A DNA stretch of 64,000 nucleotides from contig OX579639.1 in NCBI GenBank assembly GCA_951230915.1, forward strand, positions 5,952,001-6,016,000, in the 5' to 3' direction. Positions 10,086-22,254 of this stretch are shown one piece after another. The notes beneath the pieces were generated by a model, which was not told the origin of the DNA, ran no database searches, and saw nothing but the letters and a program-made list of their open reading frames with translations. The translations under genes and the position numbers were made by a program. Position 1 is the stretch's first letter; every line of letters starts with the position of its first letter. This DNA comes from Antitrichia curtipendula. Its lineage: Eukaryota > Streptophyta > Bryopsida > Hypnales > Leucodontaceae.

Positions 10086-12178
10086 TTAACCCCTAAATGT
10101 TTCTGACTATGTTTCCACCAAAAACGCTCCAAAACTGCCATTTTTAATACTAGTGTCAAATTTTAGAAAAAAAAGCATTTTTGGACACTTGTAACCATAG
10201 GATCTTGTAGTAAACTTGTTTAAGAAGATGTGGAAAAAATTTCAGAATTTTCCACCATGTGGATTGCAAGATAATAGCGTTTGAATTGACAAAAATCCTT
10301 TTCTGGTCCCTGCGAAAAAACGGGCAGCTGCCCTTCACAAGGTCACATTTGTATGAAAAAATGTCCAAAATGGTGGTAACTCTTTGGATTCCTTCTTAAA
10401 GGCAAGTTGGCCACATGCTTAAAAAATTTCAGATCATTTGGAATTGTACAACATATAGGAAAAAAATAGTAAGTAGGAAGAGGTAGAGAATGATTCAAAA
10501 CACTAAATTGTGAAGATTTATTTATGGAATTGAAAAATGCCAATCCCAACGGTTGTAATGTTGTAATAAGCAATCTACACCCAATGTTTTTATTTTTTTT
10601 CAAAAATATTGAAAATTGAGTTAAATAAAGGACTTCAAAGTTTATTTTAGAGTTGAGATTCCATTACCTTTAAACTAAGAATCCTCATAGCTTTTGACTC
10701 ATAGATCTAAATGGAATGATTCAAAGCTTTCCATGTACATATAAATCTAAAGAACCAATTTCAAATTTTTATTTTCTTAAAACGTGATTTTTAAAGAAGT
10801 TTTTTTTGCTGCCCGTGCTGCCCGCCAAGGACTGAAAATGACATATCATGCAATAACTTTTTAAGCATGTGGTCAAAAGTTATGAAAATTGTTGGGTCTT
10901 AAAGCTACTCCTCGGACACGTGTTGTATGAAAATTTCAACGAAAAAAAATATAAATTCCATTCGTAGTGAGCTGCCCAAAATCGCTATGTTGCCAAAAAA
11001 CACACTTTAAGGTAGATGGCTCGAATTGCAACCCGCTTCTTCGAACCGTCCCTATAAGAGGCTCTAAAATGGACACTAAGCAGTTTGAAAATGGACACTA
11101 AGCAGTTTGAAAATGGACTGTGCATAATGTGAGAGCTTAATAAGGTTTGTTGGATGTTGGTTTATACTTCACATATGGGTTAATAAGAGCCAGGGTGGGT
11201 CGATTTCGAATAAAGAGTGAATACAAGACAGGTGTCCACTTCATTTTTGCAAGAAACACTTTTACGATTGAACATCCTTTTACTAAAATGCTTCTCAGTC
11301 ACTTATTACTTCTTGTATTGATATGAAATTTTAGCCACACAAACTAGACTAGTAGGCGCAACTTTTCCAACAAAAAATATTGAAAACGGACCTTGTATGA
11401 AGAAGTTATAAGCCGCCGAAGTTCACTGTGATCCAAGAATGTCGGGATTTTGAACTTCGAATTGCTCCCAAACATTCAAAACAACTTGAATTGACATGAA
11501 AATTTTAACACAATAACTAGACTTCAAGGGGAACATAACCCAACAAATTTTACTGAAAACAATCTTAGAATGAAGGAGATAGAAACCCCCGAAGTTGCAG
11601 ACATCAAATGCAGTTTGGTGAACTCAAATTGAAGCTCTGGAACTTTGATTGGCTCCCAAAAAATCAGTATAACTTGGATTTATCTGAAAATTTTATCACA
11701 CAAACTAGAAGACAGAGCGCAAATTTCCCAACAAGTTTTCTTGAATTTGGAAATCGGATGCAAAAGTTACAGCACTTTGAATTGGACTTGAAAGTATGTG
11801 AAGACAATATTGGTTCCTTGAGGCATTTAGGGCTTAAGTTTAGTAAAGGTCGCATTTAGGAACAGTAAGTATTACTTTTTCAATGCTTCACTGCTTGTTT
11901 TTGGTCACACCATATCTTTTTTCAGACCGCATGTGGGTGGGTTTTGCAAGGCCTAAGGATCACAAATAGGTGCCTATGGCAGAGTTCTTTGAAAATTCAT
12001 AAGTAACTCATAAATGCTCCAAGAAATATGAAACTACTTGGGTTAGATTCCGCATCAATTTTTCTTCAAGTGAAAAATAGGGGGAAATATTTTCGGGCAC
12101 CTGAAACCCATCGAAAAGGCCGATCAGCCCTTAAAGTGTCGCTTTATGAGCACACTACCTTAGTCCTTTAGGGGTTAA
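10086..12178. mobile_element. TTAA-family (piggyBac-like) MITE, split by a nested element
   Basis: The left end is TTAACCCCTAAATG at 10086 and the right end is CCTTTAGGGGTTAA, finishing at 12178. It matches the intact copy at 39873-40813 along its length in the same orientation. A second element (11010-12160) interrupts it. Subtracting that insert and its 2-bp duplication leaves 932 bp between the TTAA sites, against 933 bp in the intact copy. No coding capacity remains. Confidence 0.85.
11010..12160. mobile_element. AGGTAG-family TIR element with TA target site, nested
   Basis: Ends are AGGTAGATGGCTC on the left and the inverse of AGGTAGTGTGCTC on the right, flanked by TA on both sides (11008-11009 and 12161-12162). 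The uninterrupted target is visible in the element at 39873-40813. The 1151-bp length is about three times that of the copies at 26818 and 41911, so this may be a less deleted version. An 83-codon open frame at 11608-11859 has no recognised motif. The TA duplication fits Tc1/mariner-type elements, but no transposase is present. Confidence 0.75.
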
Positions 12179-12715
12179 CCACTAATATACATTCACACCA
12201 TATAACATTAATTACCAACATTCTTTGCTTGCTTTGAGTTGAAGAATTGAGAGACAAGTATCTATGAATGAATTCCAAGAGGTGGCTTACCTTGAGGATA
12301 ATTCCCTTGTTTTGAACCAATATCTATAAACCTTCTATTAATACTATTTTGGAGAAGACATTAGACATGCACGCCATAATCCAAGGCACACCATTTATGA
12401 TATTTTGAAAGAAAATTATTTGATACTTTTCAATAATTCACAAAGGTGTGCTACTTCAATAAACATCCAAAGTTGGTCAAGTTTGTAGTATGTGATTAAA
12501 AATTTTAATATTGCAAGTCTACAAAGTAACAAAACTATTATAAGTTTTTCAAAATCCAAAGGAAATAAATAACACAAAGATACCACAAGAATTGTGTGTT
12601 TTGAGGTTTCTTAAAAGTACTTCAAAAAGTGGTATGAAACCAAGTACTTTTTTGCACTAGTTCCTTCCTTCCAATCTCAATACTTCATTGTTTGGAAGTC
12701 TATGGTTTATCCCTC
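12179..12715. other. AT-rich intergenic DNA
   Basis: Lies between two TTAA-family elements. No gene, RNA or repeat was recognised. Confidence 0.3.
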
Positions 12716-13306
12716 TTAATCCTTAAAGTCCCAAGGCCATTTTTCTGTCAAAAAACATTTAAAACTACCATTTATATTGCATTCACCCAAGAAAAAAAAA
12801 AAAAAAATTTGTAGAATCTAACTATAGGATCTTGTACTTCACTTGTCTGAGATCATGTGGTAAGAATTTCATCAAATTTGACTGTACAGATTGAAAGATA
12901 TTAGCATTCAAAGTTGGATAAAAAGTTTTTTCCAAGAACATCTTTAGACTGCCTGAAAAACAAGATCGTCCATAACTTTCTCATCACTAGTCCAAATAGA
13001 ATAATTCAAAGTTTTATATGTAGACAAAAATATAATGTGTTAGGAAAAAAATAATAATACTAATTTGTGGCTTTTTGTGATTTTTTGGGGGTTGTCCGTT
13101 ATCCTCCATTTTTGGCTTTTTGTACAATAACTTTTGCTTCTGGCCTTCCGGGCATTGATTGAAATGAAAATTATATTCCCAAGAAGCTTATGTGTTTTTC
13201 TAGCTTTACACAAAGATTTAGTAAATTATGATGAATATTGAGACCGTATGACCCTACCCAAAGTCGCATTTTGGCCCTTGTAGGACCAATGGACTTTAGG
13301 GGTTAA
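12716..13306. mobile_element. TTAA-family MITE
   Basis: The left end is TTAATCCTTAAAGTCC and the right end is GGACTTTAGGGGTTAA, each bounded by TTAA. The interior is diverged but recognisably related to 39873-40813, with shared phrases such as ATAGGATCTTGTA and a central GCCTG segment. It is non-coding and about 590 bp long. Confidence 0.7.
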
Positions 13307-13650
13307 TATTAAGATGTGTACCTTATGTATGAGTGTACTTTGAAAGATTTGACATTCAATGAATAATAATAAATATTTTAAAAGTTTATTATGAGTGTTA
13401 TATGAAATAGATGAAGTACATTCAAATCCAATGCAAAATCAATTTTATCTTTTATTCTTTAGTGATGTGATTAGCTTGATTCACTCACTACTTCAAAAAT
13501 GTTGTGCAAATCATAAATCAATTTGTGTCAAGATAACATGAGTAAGAAAATTGCAACAATGAAAAATTGTCAAGATTCTTATCATGCCATTATTCATTTT
13601 GATTTGGGATGATTCAAATCTCCTTTGTACCAAATCAAATACCAAACATT

Positions 13651-13803
13651 TTAAACCTCTAAATGCCTGAGGTACCAAATTTTGTGGTTGACAATACTTT
13701 GAAATTTATGTATATTGTTAAAACTTATCAAGATGTGGTTTTTTTGGTTCAATTTAGAACAAATTCCAAGAAACTCAAAAAAGGCCTCAAGCATTTGGTA
13801 AAA
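13651..13803. mobile_element. Short TTAA-family MITE
   Basis: The left end is TTAAACCTCTAAATGCC and the right end is GGCCTCAAGCATTTGG. The right half (ATCAAGATGTGG ... AATTCCAAG) matches the inverted left part of the element at 14110 and the right part of the one at 58781. At about 150 bp it is close to two fused ends. Confidence 0.6.
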
Positions 13804-14109
13804 GCTATATGAGTTTTTAGTCTTCTTAGCTACCATCTTAGCTACCATTTAGTAGTGTTATAAACAATGTCCAATTTTGAGAAATTTGCATTATTTTTAA
13901 AATATAAATATATCCACTGTAACTACTAATTTTTTTTAACGTTAGTTAAAATATTAAACTCCCTATTAGGGAATACAGCTTTCAGACTTTTATAGAATGT
14001 TTTTTGACATAGAGATGAAATACATTTTGCAAATGTAGCGTTTTTCAAATCTCAATGTTTGAATGATACATCCCCACCAACCCACTTGCATTTTTTCACC
14101 TCTATTCAC

Positions 14110-15213
14110 TTAACCCCTAAAATGCCCAAGGCCTTTTTTGAGTCTCTTGGAATTTGCTCTAAATTGAACAAAAAACCCACATCTTGATAAGTTTTAACAA
14201 TTTTTTTTGAATTGTAACTATACAAATTCAAACTAGACATGTTAGAAACCACATAGGAAAAAACAAAAAAACATCACTTATGAATTGAAAGATTATAATG
14301 TTTGATCATGAGGGTGTTAAAATTGTGAAAGTGGTTTGAAGTCTTTTAGTCCTCTTTTCCAATTTCAAATCTAAAAAATTAGGCACCAAAGAAAATATAA
14401 AGTTAGAGGGCATAATATGCATAATCCCAATTCATTTACGGCTTTTCAAAATCTACTCTAAATTTTTTATAAATGAATTTTTAATGTGATAATTTTTACA
14501 AGATATAATGTATTTGAGGCTCATTTCTAAAGACTTCAACACTAAAAAATCAAGATTTGCAATGGACACCCTTGCACAATATCTTCAATAGAAAAATCAT
14601 AATCATTAAAAAAATGATAAATCCATTAATCACTATGTAGTTTATACACTTTTAAGTTTTAACTTGATTTGAATTCTAATTCTAATAAAAATTATCCTTT
14701 TTGAAATTGTAACCAACCAACAAAATGAAGATAGTCCATAAGCTAATCAAGTATAACTTTTACTTCAATTCAAAAATATAAGAAATTCTTAAGATTCAAT
14801 ATTTGAAACACAATTTGGACTTTAGGCCTTCACTACAGAGCATTCATTTTCTAATTTTAGAATGATACAAAAAATTGATTTGTACCACAACATTCTACAC
14901 TATAATCTATGCCTATGGAAAATATTTTAGATATTTTGCATAAGATTAGTATGTTTTGTATTTGATAAGATTTTTTAGAAATTTAATTAAAAAATTTACA
15001 ATAATTTGAAATTTTCATAAGAAACACTAAATTTTTTATGACTTATAAAAAACATGCGATTACAATTCTTAATATATATATTTTTTTTATTAGTTGTTTT
15101 TAGTTTTGTTTTTTTAGTTGTTTTGTAGTCATATACAGTTGAAATTAGTTGCAAATAGAAAGAAGGATTTTGAAGTTTGAAATGTAGTCATAGGCTCAAC
15201 CTTTGAGGATTAA
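14110..15213. mobile_element. TTAA-family MITE, longer copy
   Basis: The left end TTAACCCCTAAAATGCCC is well preserved. The right end is a weaker CCTTTGAGGATTAA at 15201-15213. The left 150 bp match other family members. The interior is AT-rich and non-coding. The right boundary is the less certain one. Confidence 0.5.
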
Positions 15214-15939
15214 CCGTGAGATGTTTGAGAGGACCTTTTTTTTATGTCCTTTGGAAGATTTTATGGAAGCTTCAAGGATGAAAAAAATTGTACATCATCC
15301 ATATCTTTGGAATGAGTTGCTTCAACTTATTTTCAATATAGAGTATTAGATTTTCCCTCTCAGTGATATTTTTTGACTTTTCTCCATAAGAAGGTGGCAA
15401 ATCCACAGTTCCACACAACACTAGGACATGTTTTGGCAACATCTAGTCCTTTTTCTTCATCTAATTTTTAGTCAAAAAAGCGATCTATTTTGAAGTTGAA
15501 TCCACTAAATGAAATGAATCTTATAAAGTCTAATTTCTATTCCAACTTGAATTTTTGAAAAATTCCTAAAATTCAATATTTAATTGCAATTTGAATTTCC
15601 AATCTATTACCAAGGAATTGAGATTTTCTAATTTTAGAATGATATTTTAAGTTTATTTGTATCACAATGTTTAACACTTAAAATACATCTATTTATTTAT
15701 TTATTAATTTTTGTATCTAATATGCCGATATGCGGGGTGTTTTTTTTTTCATAAAAAAGGATTGAAACTTTTATAACTTATGGAAACCATGTGAATTATA
15801 TCTTTGTAAAATGATTATAAAAAATTTCAATTACATATAGTTACAAAATGGGAGCAATAGAGTGAAAGTTTGAAAAAGAGGTCATATGCCTGTCCTTTCA
15901 CGGATAAGAGAGTCCTCAACTCGTATAAATTCGTTCTCA
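15214..15939. other. AT-rich intergenic DNA
   Basis: No gene or structured repeat was recognised. The composition rises in GC from about 15880 toward the next island. Confidence 0.3.
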
Positions 15940-17300
15940 ACTTTCCTGAGTGTGCTCGTGCCATATTGAAGCCAAGGAAAAAGCGTTAGCTTACGATGTT
16001 CCAACTTCCAAGGAGCGGACTGAATTCTCTATTGTTGAACCTTTTGACCCCGTTTTTGTGTTTGAGAAGTTCAAAATTATAATTTATAAGTATCAGGTAC
16101 AAGAAATTTCCACTCACCAAGCTCAAAACTTTGTTTTAAATTAGCAGCGCCTCAGTCGGACATGACCTGAAAGAAAGCCGTAGACCTGAATTCCAAGGCA
16201 TTCTCCACGTTCGATCCAACTCATTCCAATACTAAGAGGTAGGCCCCGTCATTAGTATTGGAATGAGTTGGCCATGTGTGTTTTTTCTTTTCAATTTCTG
16301 CATTAAATGAGTTGTCTGCGCCGTGCTGTTTAATATGGATTCTTTTGACTCAAAAGCTGCTGCTGTCAGAGGTTGCGATATCATTCCCAACAACGAACCA
16401 AAAACGCTACAAGCCAAAATGAACAAACAGTTACGCCATTTGGGGGAGTCGTAATGGACGGTAACCAAGTGCACATGTCGAAAGAGGCGACCTTTACAGA
16501 AAGAGAATTTTCATTCACGAGCCGACGGATACAAGCTACTTCCGACTGAAGGCATCGAAATGCATCCTAGTATCATGTGCAAAAATGGCAGCGTCAACTC
16601 TGAGCCAAACATTCTGATGTAAACATGGGGCCTTCAATTGACCGAAAAAAACCCTCCTACTGGTTGCACTGTTACAAACAACGTATACATGGCACCAGCC
16701 CAATTCATTGAAATTCTGCTCTACACTCTCGGTGAGAATGTGAAATCTCCCTGAACTAACTAAATTTCAAGAGCAAATCGTTACCTACGATGGACCGAGC
16801 TAGGCTAATTGAACACGGTACGGTCCACTGTAATGAAACAGAATTTCTACCAGTGCTGCGTGCATGCCAACAGTTACACTGTCTACAACGATCACTCGTT
16901 CGTGTGGAGACCTATGATTTCTCATATAATACCGGTAATCACCAAACAGCAAAAGCTAGCTAGCATAGGTTCCAGCCAAGTAGCCCCTTTCGGAGAGTGA
17001 CTCACGGCAACCATTGGACCGAATTCATCGGTGGGAATCATTTCCACGCATCTGCACTCTGCCAAAAATACTAGTTTGAGATCTGACAGAGCCCTCAGTG
17101 CAACCCAAACCCCTCATTTTAAGGTGAAATCAACGCAGTTTTCACTAACAAATGGGCATATTCGTTAACTTGTCGTGTTTCAGAGTGCCAAAATTGTGGG
17201 GTTCGAAGCTCTGAAAACTAGGAAATTCAAGTGCCTAGTACTCGAAAATCTAGTAGAATGAAGTTGAGGTTTCAGTAGCCGCCACTGAAATCTACCGTTT
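15940..17300 (+). pseudogene. Unrecognised decayed or partly spliced coding island
   Basis: GC-richer island with several short protein-like stretches on the plus strand in changing frames. One lies near 15955-16096 (AKEKALAYDVPTSKERTEF, ending at CAG|GTACAA), one near 16545-16625 (YKLLPTEGIEMHPSIMCKNG, then TAA), one near 16628-16740 (NNVYMAPAQFIEILLYTLGE) and one near 16848-16940 (NFYQCCVHANSYTVYNDHSF). They could be exons of one gene, but the intervening stops and missing splice pairs suggest decay. A minus-strand frame at 16232-16474 is an alternative reading. No family was recognised. Confidence 0.3.
16216..16271. repeat. Perfect 19-bp hairpin
   Basis: CCAACTCATTCCAATACTA (16216-16234) is the exact reverse complement of 16253-16271, with an 18-nt loop. 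The stem does not extend beyond 19 bp. It could be a small-RNA-type foldback or a minor inverted duplication. It is too AT-mixed and isolated to call a terminator. Confidence 0.85.
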
Positions 17301-17381
17301 TATCGAATAGGAAGTTAGAAGTGATCTGTAGGTTTTAGGGTTCCTAAGAAGTGGGCCAGAAGGCCAAGAACCGTGCACGAG

Positions 17382-20310
17382 TCACAGTACCTGATGGAAG
17401 AAGCCATTTGGATATTGAGAGCTGGCGTAAGCCTGTGCATGATGAGACTGATGCCAATGGGAAGCACTGGTGCTCCCGTGAGCTTGTTCAGATTGTGTGG
17501 TGAAGGTTTCCGCGGTTTCTTCTTCGGCAGCAACACCAGCAGCAGGTCCATTACTACTGGACGATGCAAAGCCCATGTTCACCTCCAGCTTGGCTTTCTT
17601 TTGTGAGTCGTCATACTGACCACCAGGTTGTTCCAAAGTCATGTCGTGTATTGATAATCCTCGTTGTAATTGACCGATCTGTCCCAGGCTATGTAGGCTG
17701 GAATGCGATGCTGCTCGTTCAAAGAAACTCGTTGGACTTGCATCATTGTTGCTTGCCACTTCCCTGCGGAGCATTAGCAAATTTATCGACCGTGTTCAAG
17801 TTTCTGTACTCTTTGAAATTTTGTAATTCAAAGCCTCAAATCAGGCAAGTTTAAATTAATAATCGAGAACAAGATAAAGTACCTTGGCATCTGAACAGGC
17901 ACGATTGCCTGACTAGGATTCGTTTGTTGTTCCATAAAGTCCTGAAGAGTTGCTTCGGCCCGCTCAGGCATATTCCACTGCAAGAATTGAGGTTGAGAGG
18001 CAGTAATACTCCCCTGTTGCTGCTGTTGCTGCTGTTGTTGCTGTTGTTGTTGTTGTTGATGTTGATGTTGGTGCTGCTGTTGGCGTAATGCCATCATCTG
18101 TATGCGGTGAAAAATTATATCACTATATCTGTTGAGTAGACCTAAATTTTAAAATCTCGTGAATTTGATCAACGTGCTCAGTAGGAACAAGACGATCACT
18201 TTGGACCGACTAACAGCAAGTAGAATGTATCACAAATCAAAGTATACCTGTTGATAACTGTTGCCCAGAAATTCATGTTGCTGCGGAAGAAACAGATTCA
18301 ATCTCAAGTTAGTGCAACTAGAAAAATGGGGTTGCCTCCAGATATGCTTTAACGTGATACCAGGAAATCATTTTAAGATTATGTAAATTGAGCAAGGTTG
18401 TCAAGAGGTTGCACCTGTCTCTGCATAACGCTGTGAGCCTGATACGCACTGCTCACATACGTCTGTACGAAAATCCCACCGAATGATCAGCCTCTAAATC
18501 ATCTGGGCCAGGAGTAAATAAACTAATACTGTCACGGAGACACGGACAAAATGGAAAAAATTGTGCAGGGGTTTGAAAGCCGAGGTCAGTACATTTACCT
18601 TCCTTGCACGCACTCGTTCGAGTGCCTGCTCCAACTCGGATTCCATATTGGCAAGTTGCTGGACGGAAGCAATGCTCTGTAGCAGTTGCTCATCCGCCAA
18701 ATATAATCGTGCTCTCTGCTGTACTAACTCTTTCTCTTGTTGAGATTTTTTCAGTTCCTCTTGTAGTAGCTGATCAAACATTCAAGAAAGTACACCTTGT
18801 TACGTTAATATATAATCTTCCATGCCACCTGCCGATTCATGATTGCCTGTCTGCGCTGAGAGGCATTAGCATCCAGAGACTAAATTCCAATGACCCATAC
18901 TTAAAATCGGTTAAACGGCTTCGACTAATCCTCGATATAATACGAGATCATCTTCCAAGATCAGTCAGAATACAAAGAGTTCTATAACATACCCCAACTT
19001 CATAACTCTTGTTTCCCGAAAGGAGTTGATGATTCGATGCAAGATCCCTCTCCCCATTCAACTTCTTCAGTGACTTGTGTAAATACTGTGTTCACACCAC
19101 CACCCAGACAGAGTCCTGTCATTCCAAAACCCTTGGTAGCGCCTACTCTAAAACCCTACGAGTACTCTAAAACCCAATTTCAGCTTCATAAGTTTCCCAT
19201 TATCATCGTATCACTGTAACGGATGAAACGTATCACATCGCAGGCTTAATAAAATAAATTTACAAATGACAGTCAACGTTGAATGAGGCTGACCTCCAGA
19301 TTTTGATTTGTTCTGAGATGACGTCCACCGCGAATGCACACACACATCGCAAACAGATCAGTCATGCTACCTCGACTGACACAACTAAATCCAAAAAATG
19401 TGCACATTAAGCTTAACGAATAAATGAGACGAATTAGTGGAGGAAAGAAGGATATACAGTACCTAGCGTACTTGCTGCGATCATGGATCATATGGAAATT
19501 GGCGAAGCGTGTAAGCATATCCTCAAAACTGTCCCCACAACAGAAAAGGAAATTAAAACACCCATACTGAGAGCCTGAAAATCGAACTTTCATGAACAGG
19601 TCTGATAAAGTCCAACCTCCAATCCTCGAGGTCAGGAAACGAAACAAGTCCAACACTAACCTTTTGTTTCGCTCATGCATTGGCAAGTTCGCAAACCGAG
19701 AGATCACGTCTTCAATACTGCATGGAGCACCCAGTTTTAATTCCACGAAGAAAGCATCAGATCATATCGGCAACCCGAGAATTAAGCGTTTCAGTTACAA
19801 CATTGCAAGTTTCGGAACGGGACATGGATACCGGAGTAAGTTGACACCGTTACAATACCATCAATATATCCTAGGTTGTAAGCTTGACACTCGAGATCAG
19901 AACTGTTTACGAAGCTAGCAACATGTTTCAAGGCAATCGTGTTGTGCACAAACATCTAGACTCGGAGTGCACTGTGAATGTGATCCCTCACTCAGAAATT
20001 CTCGGGTACCATAGTCCCAATATCTAGACTAAACTTCCCGCCACCTCTCTCTAGATTGCGGTTTACGCCATGCGCCTGAGCAAGCTTTAGGTCACTAGTC
20101 CAAGTCCCCCTGAAGAAGATCGATGTACCTGCAATTACTGTATTGAGTGAGCTTCCCCGAAGGCGAGAACATGATGAGCGCCACGTCGATATCGCACAGC
20201 ACTGACAACTCATACGCCTTTTTGATAAGCCCATTGCGTCTCTTGGAGTACGTCACCTGCCTGTTCGTCGGATTCTCAATCTTCTTAATCTCGAGCTTCA
20301 CCCTCCCCAT
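17382..20310 (-). CDS. MIKC*-type MADS-box transcription factor, ten exons
   Basis: Coding exons (transcript order): 20310-20129, 19717-19661, 19528-19463, 19312-19294, 19085-18993, 18769-18599, 18462-18415, 18280-18248, 18097-17883, 17763-17382. All junctions are GT-AG, phases agree, and the sum is 1266 nt (421 residues plus TGA). Residues 1-60 are the MADS DNA-binding and dimerisation domain, starting [13 protein letters not shown]. Next comes an I region built from two similar exons ([12 protein letters not shown] and [12 protein letters not shown]), then a keratin-like coiled coil (about 109-196), then a Gln-rich tail with a polyQ run and a Ser/Thr/Gln-rich C-terminus. The SIEDV...RF motif and many small exons are typical of the MIKC* (AGL30/65/66/104) class, which acts in male gametophytes of seed plants and in bryophyte gametophytes or sporophytes. 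Expected to act in the nucleus as a dimer on CArG-type sites. The final CAG|GTACTG could be another donor, so an alternative C-terminus is possible. Confidence 0.93.
18020..18078 (-). repeat. Imperfect CAG/CAA and CAT run encoding polyglutamine/histidine
   Basis: The run lies within exon 9 of the MADS gene and encodes mixed His-Gln followed by a long Gln tract. The CAA and CAG codons are interleaved, which should limit slippage. Such tracts are common in transcription-factor activation regions. Confidence 0.85.
19463..19717 (-). repeat. Tandemly duplicated I-region exons of the MADS gene
   Basis: Exon 2 (19717-19661, 57 nt) and exon 3 (19528-19463, 66 nt) encode S-I/F-E-D-V/M-I/L-S/T-R-F-A-N and both have phase 2 at each end. 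Each can therefore be skipped without changing the frame. An internal duplication of one ancestral exon is the simplest explanation. Confidence 0.85.
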
Positions 20311-21250
20311 TGCGGCGACTGACTGCTACTTTTCAGAGATCCCCCACTCACCCGACGTCTGTCTATCTCTCCCCACCGCCTTGCGTTCGTTCTCGCAAAG
20401 AGATCCAGAAACGACTACACCATCCGGAAATCGCACTGAACCTGGTGCCCCCTCCGCGCTCCTGCTGCGGGTGCTTCCACTCCCGGCGCAGTGGTGAGAA
20501 ACTGTATCAACGTGGACAGACCATGCATTGCCTGGAAAATCGCCGCATCAGAACCTCTCTTCATGCTTTCCTCCTCAGTCGCAGTCGGACCAGAACCTTC
20601 CGCCCGTGGAATCCGATTGTCAAACGAAGCTCAAGAGCAGAACGAGCAGGACTAGCAGAACCCTTGACATCAATCTTCCGAGGCTGGAGCAACGGGCGTA
20701 CGGGACTGCCCTCCAAGGACTGAACTTGACGAGGACCCAGACGAGGCAAGAGAGACAAAAGGAGAGACGACCTTTGAGTTTTCTTCTTTCGGATCGGCTG
20801 TCTCGGGTGTGCAAGCTACAGTCGCAGGCAGGTAGTGCGAATGCTAGTGAGACTTGCGCAGGCACGTTCTCTCTCGTTCTGTGGCCGTGGCCGTGTACTG
20901 TAGTGTCGCCAATGGGGCGGGTCCCTCCCGAGGCGAACCGCTCGCCAGATGCTGCGCAGCCCCCTCGCGCACGGCCTGCCGCGCCAAGCCGACTTGTCGT
21001 CTGGCAACCTCCCCTTTAACTCTAGTGGTAACTCCACCGGACCTTTCTACAGGACAGGGGACTGCTGGTAACAACGTCGCCACAGAGCCGGGGTGAACCG
21101 ACCCCCTCGGTCGTCCGGTCCTCCCACGGATGGAAGTGACCGCAAAATTCCTTGTAAGGAAATAACAGCACCCAAAATCTTCTAAGGGTTTGAGAATGGT
21201 TTCTATTATTGAATTGTTTCATTTTTTGTTGGATCTTGGTGGAAGTCAAG
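20311..21250 (-). promoter_or_regulatory. GC-rich 5' leader and probable promoter of the MADS gene
   Basis: This region lies directly upstream of the MADS start codon and is the most GC-rich part of the window. It contains several overlapping open frames on both strands, which is expected by chance in such DNA. None resembles a known protein, so I treat it as leader plus promoter. The transcription start could not be placed. Confidence 0.4.
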
Positions 21251-21442
21251 GCAGAGTATTTTAGATTCTCTTCTTCTGCATTTTTGGGAGACCGTGTGAG
21301 TAAAGTATGAATGTTTAAAGAGTTGAAAAATTAATTATAATTGTATCTAGAAGCAATCTTAGGCTTTCACGAATAGAGGCAATACATTTCAGATTCTGAG
21401 GCAAGGAATTGTATGGGGTGATTTTAGAAAGGTGTAGTTACC

Positions 21443-22254
21443 TTAACTCCTAAAGGACCGAGGCCTTTTTTCCATACCCCCCCTCCCGGGTCCCCCCCTA
21501 CAAAACTACCATTTCTATTGCAAAGAGAAAAAAAACTTTAAAAATTGTTTGTTTTTTTGCATATCTAATCAACTTTTTTGGATTTCTATATGCATGGAAA
21601 AATTTGAATCATTCCAATATGACTAATGAAATGAAAGTTATAAGGAGTTTTAGTTGTGGGTAGTTTACAAGTAGTTATGAAGTCTCTATTCTAAAATAAA
21701 CTTTGAAGTCCTTAATTTTACTCAATTTTAATATTTTTGAAAAAAAATAAAAACATAAGTTTACATTGTTTATTACAAAATTACAGCCATTGGAATTGTC
21801 ATTTTTCAATTCCATAAATAAATGGTTAACAATTTAGTATTTTGAATCATTCTCTACTTCTTTCTACTTACTATTTTTTTCCTATATGTTGTACAATTTC
21901 AAATGACCTAAAAAATTTCAAGCATGTAGACAACTTGCCTTGAAGAACAAATCCAAAAGAGTTACAACAATTTTGGAAATTTTTCATAAAGATTTGACCT
22001 TGTGAAGTGCTGCTGCCCAGTTTTTCGCAGGGGCAAAAAAAGGATTTTTATCACTTCAAACACTAATAACTTGCAATCTACACAGTGGAATTTTCTGAAA
22101 TTTTTTCCACATCTTCTCAAATGGTCAGCGTACTACAAGATCCTCTAATTACATTTGTCCAAAAATGTTTTTTCTCTAAAATTTGGTACTTGTATTTGAA
22201 ATGGCAATTTTGGAGTGTTTTAGTGAAAACATAGTCAAAAAAATTTAGGGTTAA
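21443..22254. mobile_element. TTAA-family MITE, inverted orientation
   Basis: Bounded by TTAACTCCTAAAGGACC and ATTTAGGGTTAA. The body is the reverse complement of the 39873-40813 element: it shares AGTTATAAGGAGTTTTAG, TCCTATATGTTGTACAATT and the TGCTGCCCAGTTTTTCGC segment. It abuts the CACTA-type fragment that begins at 22255. Confidence 0.75.

Noticed and set aside
20310..21096. Several overlapping open frames of 65-163 codons on both strands
   Set aside because: They sit in the GC-rich leader of the MADS gene, overlap each other in all frames and resemble no family.
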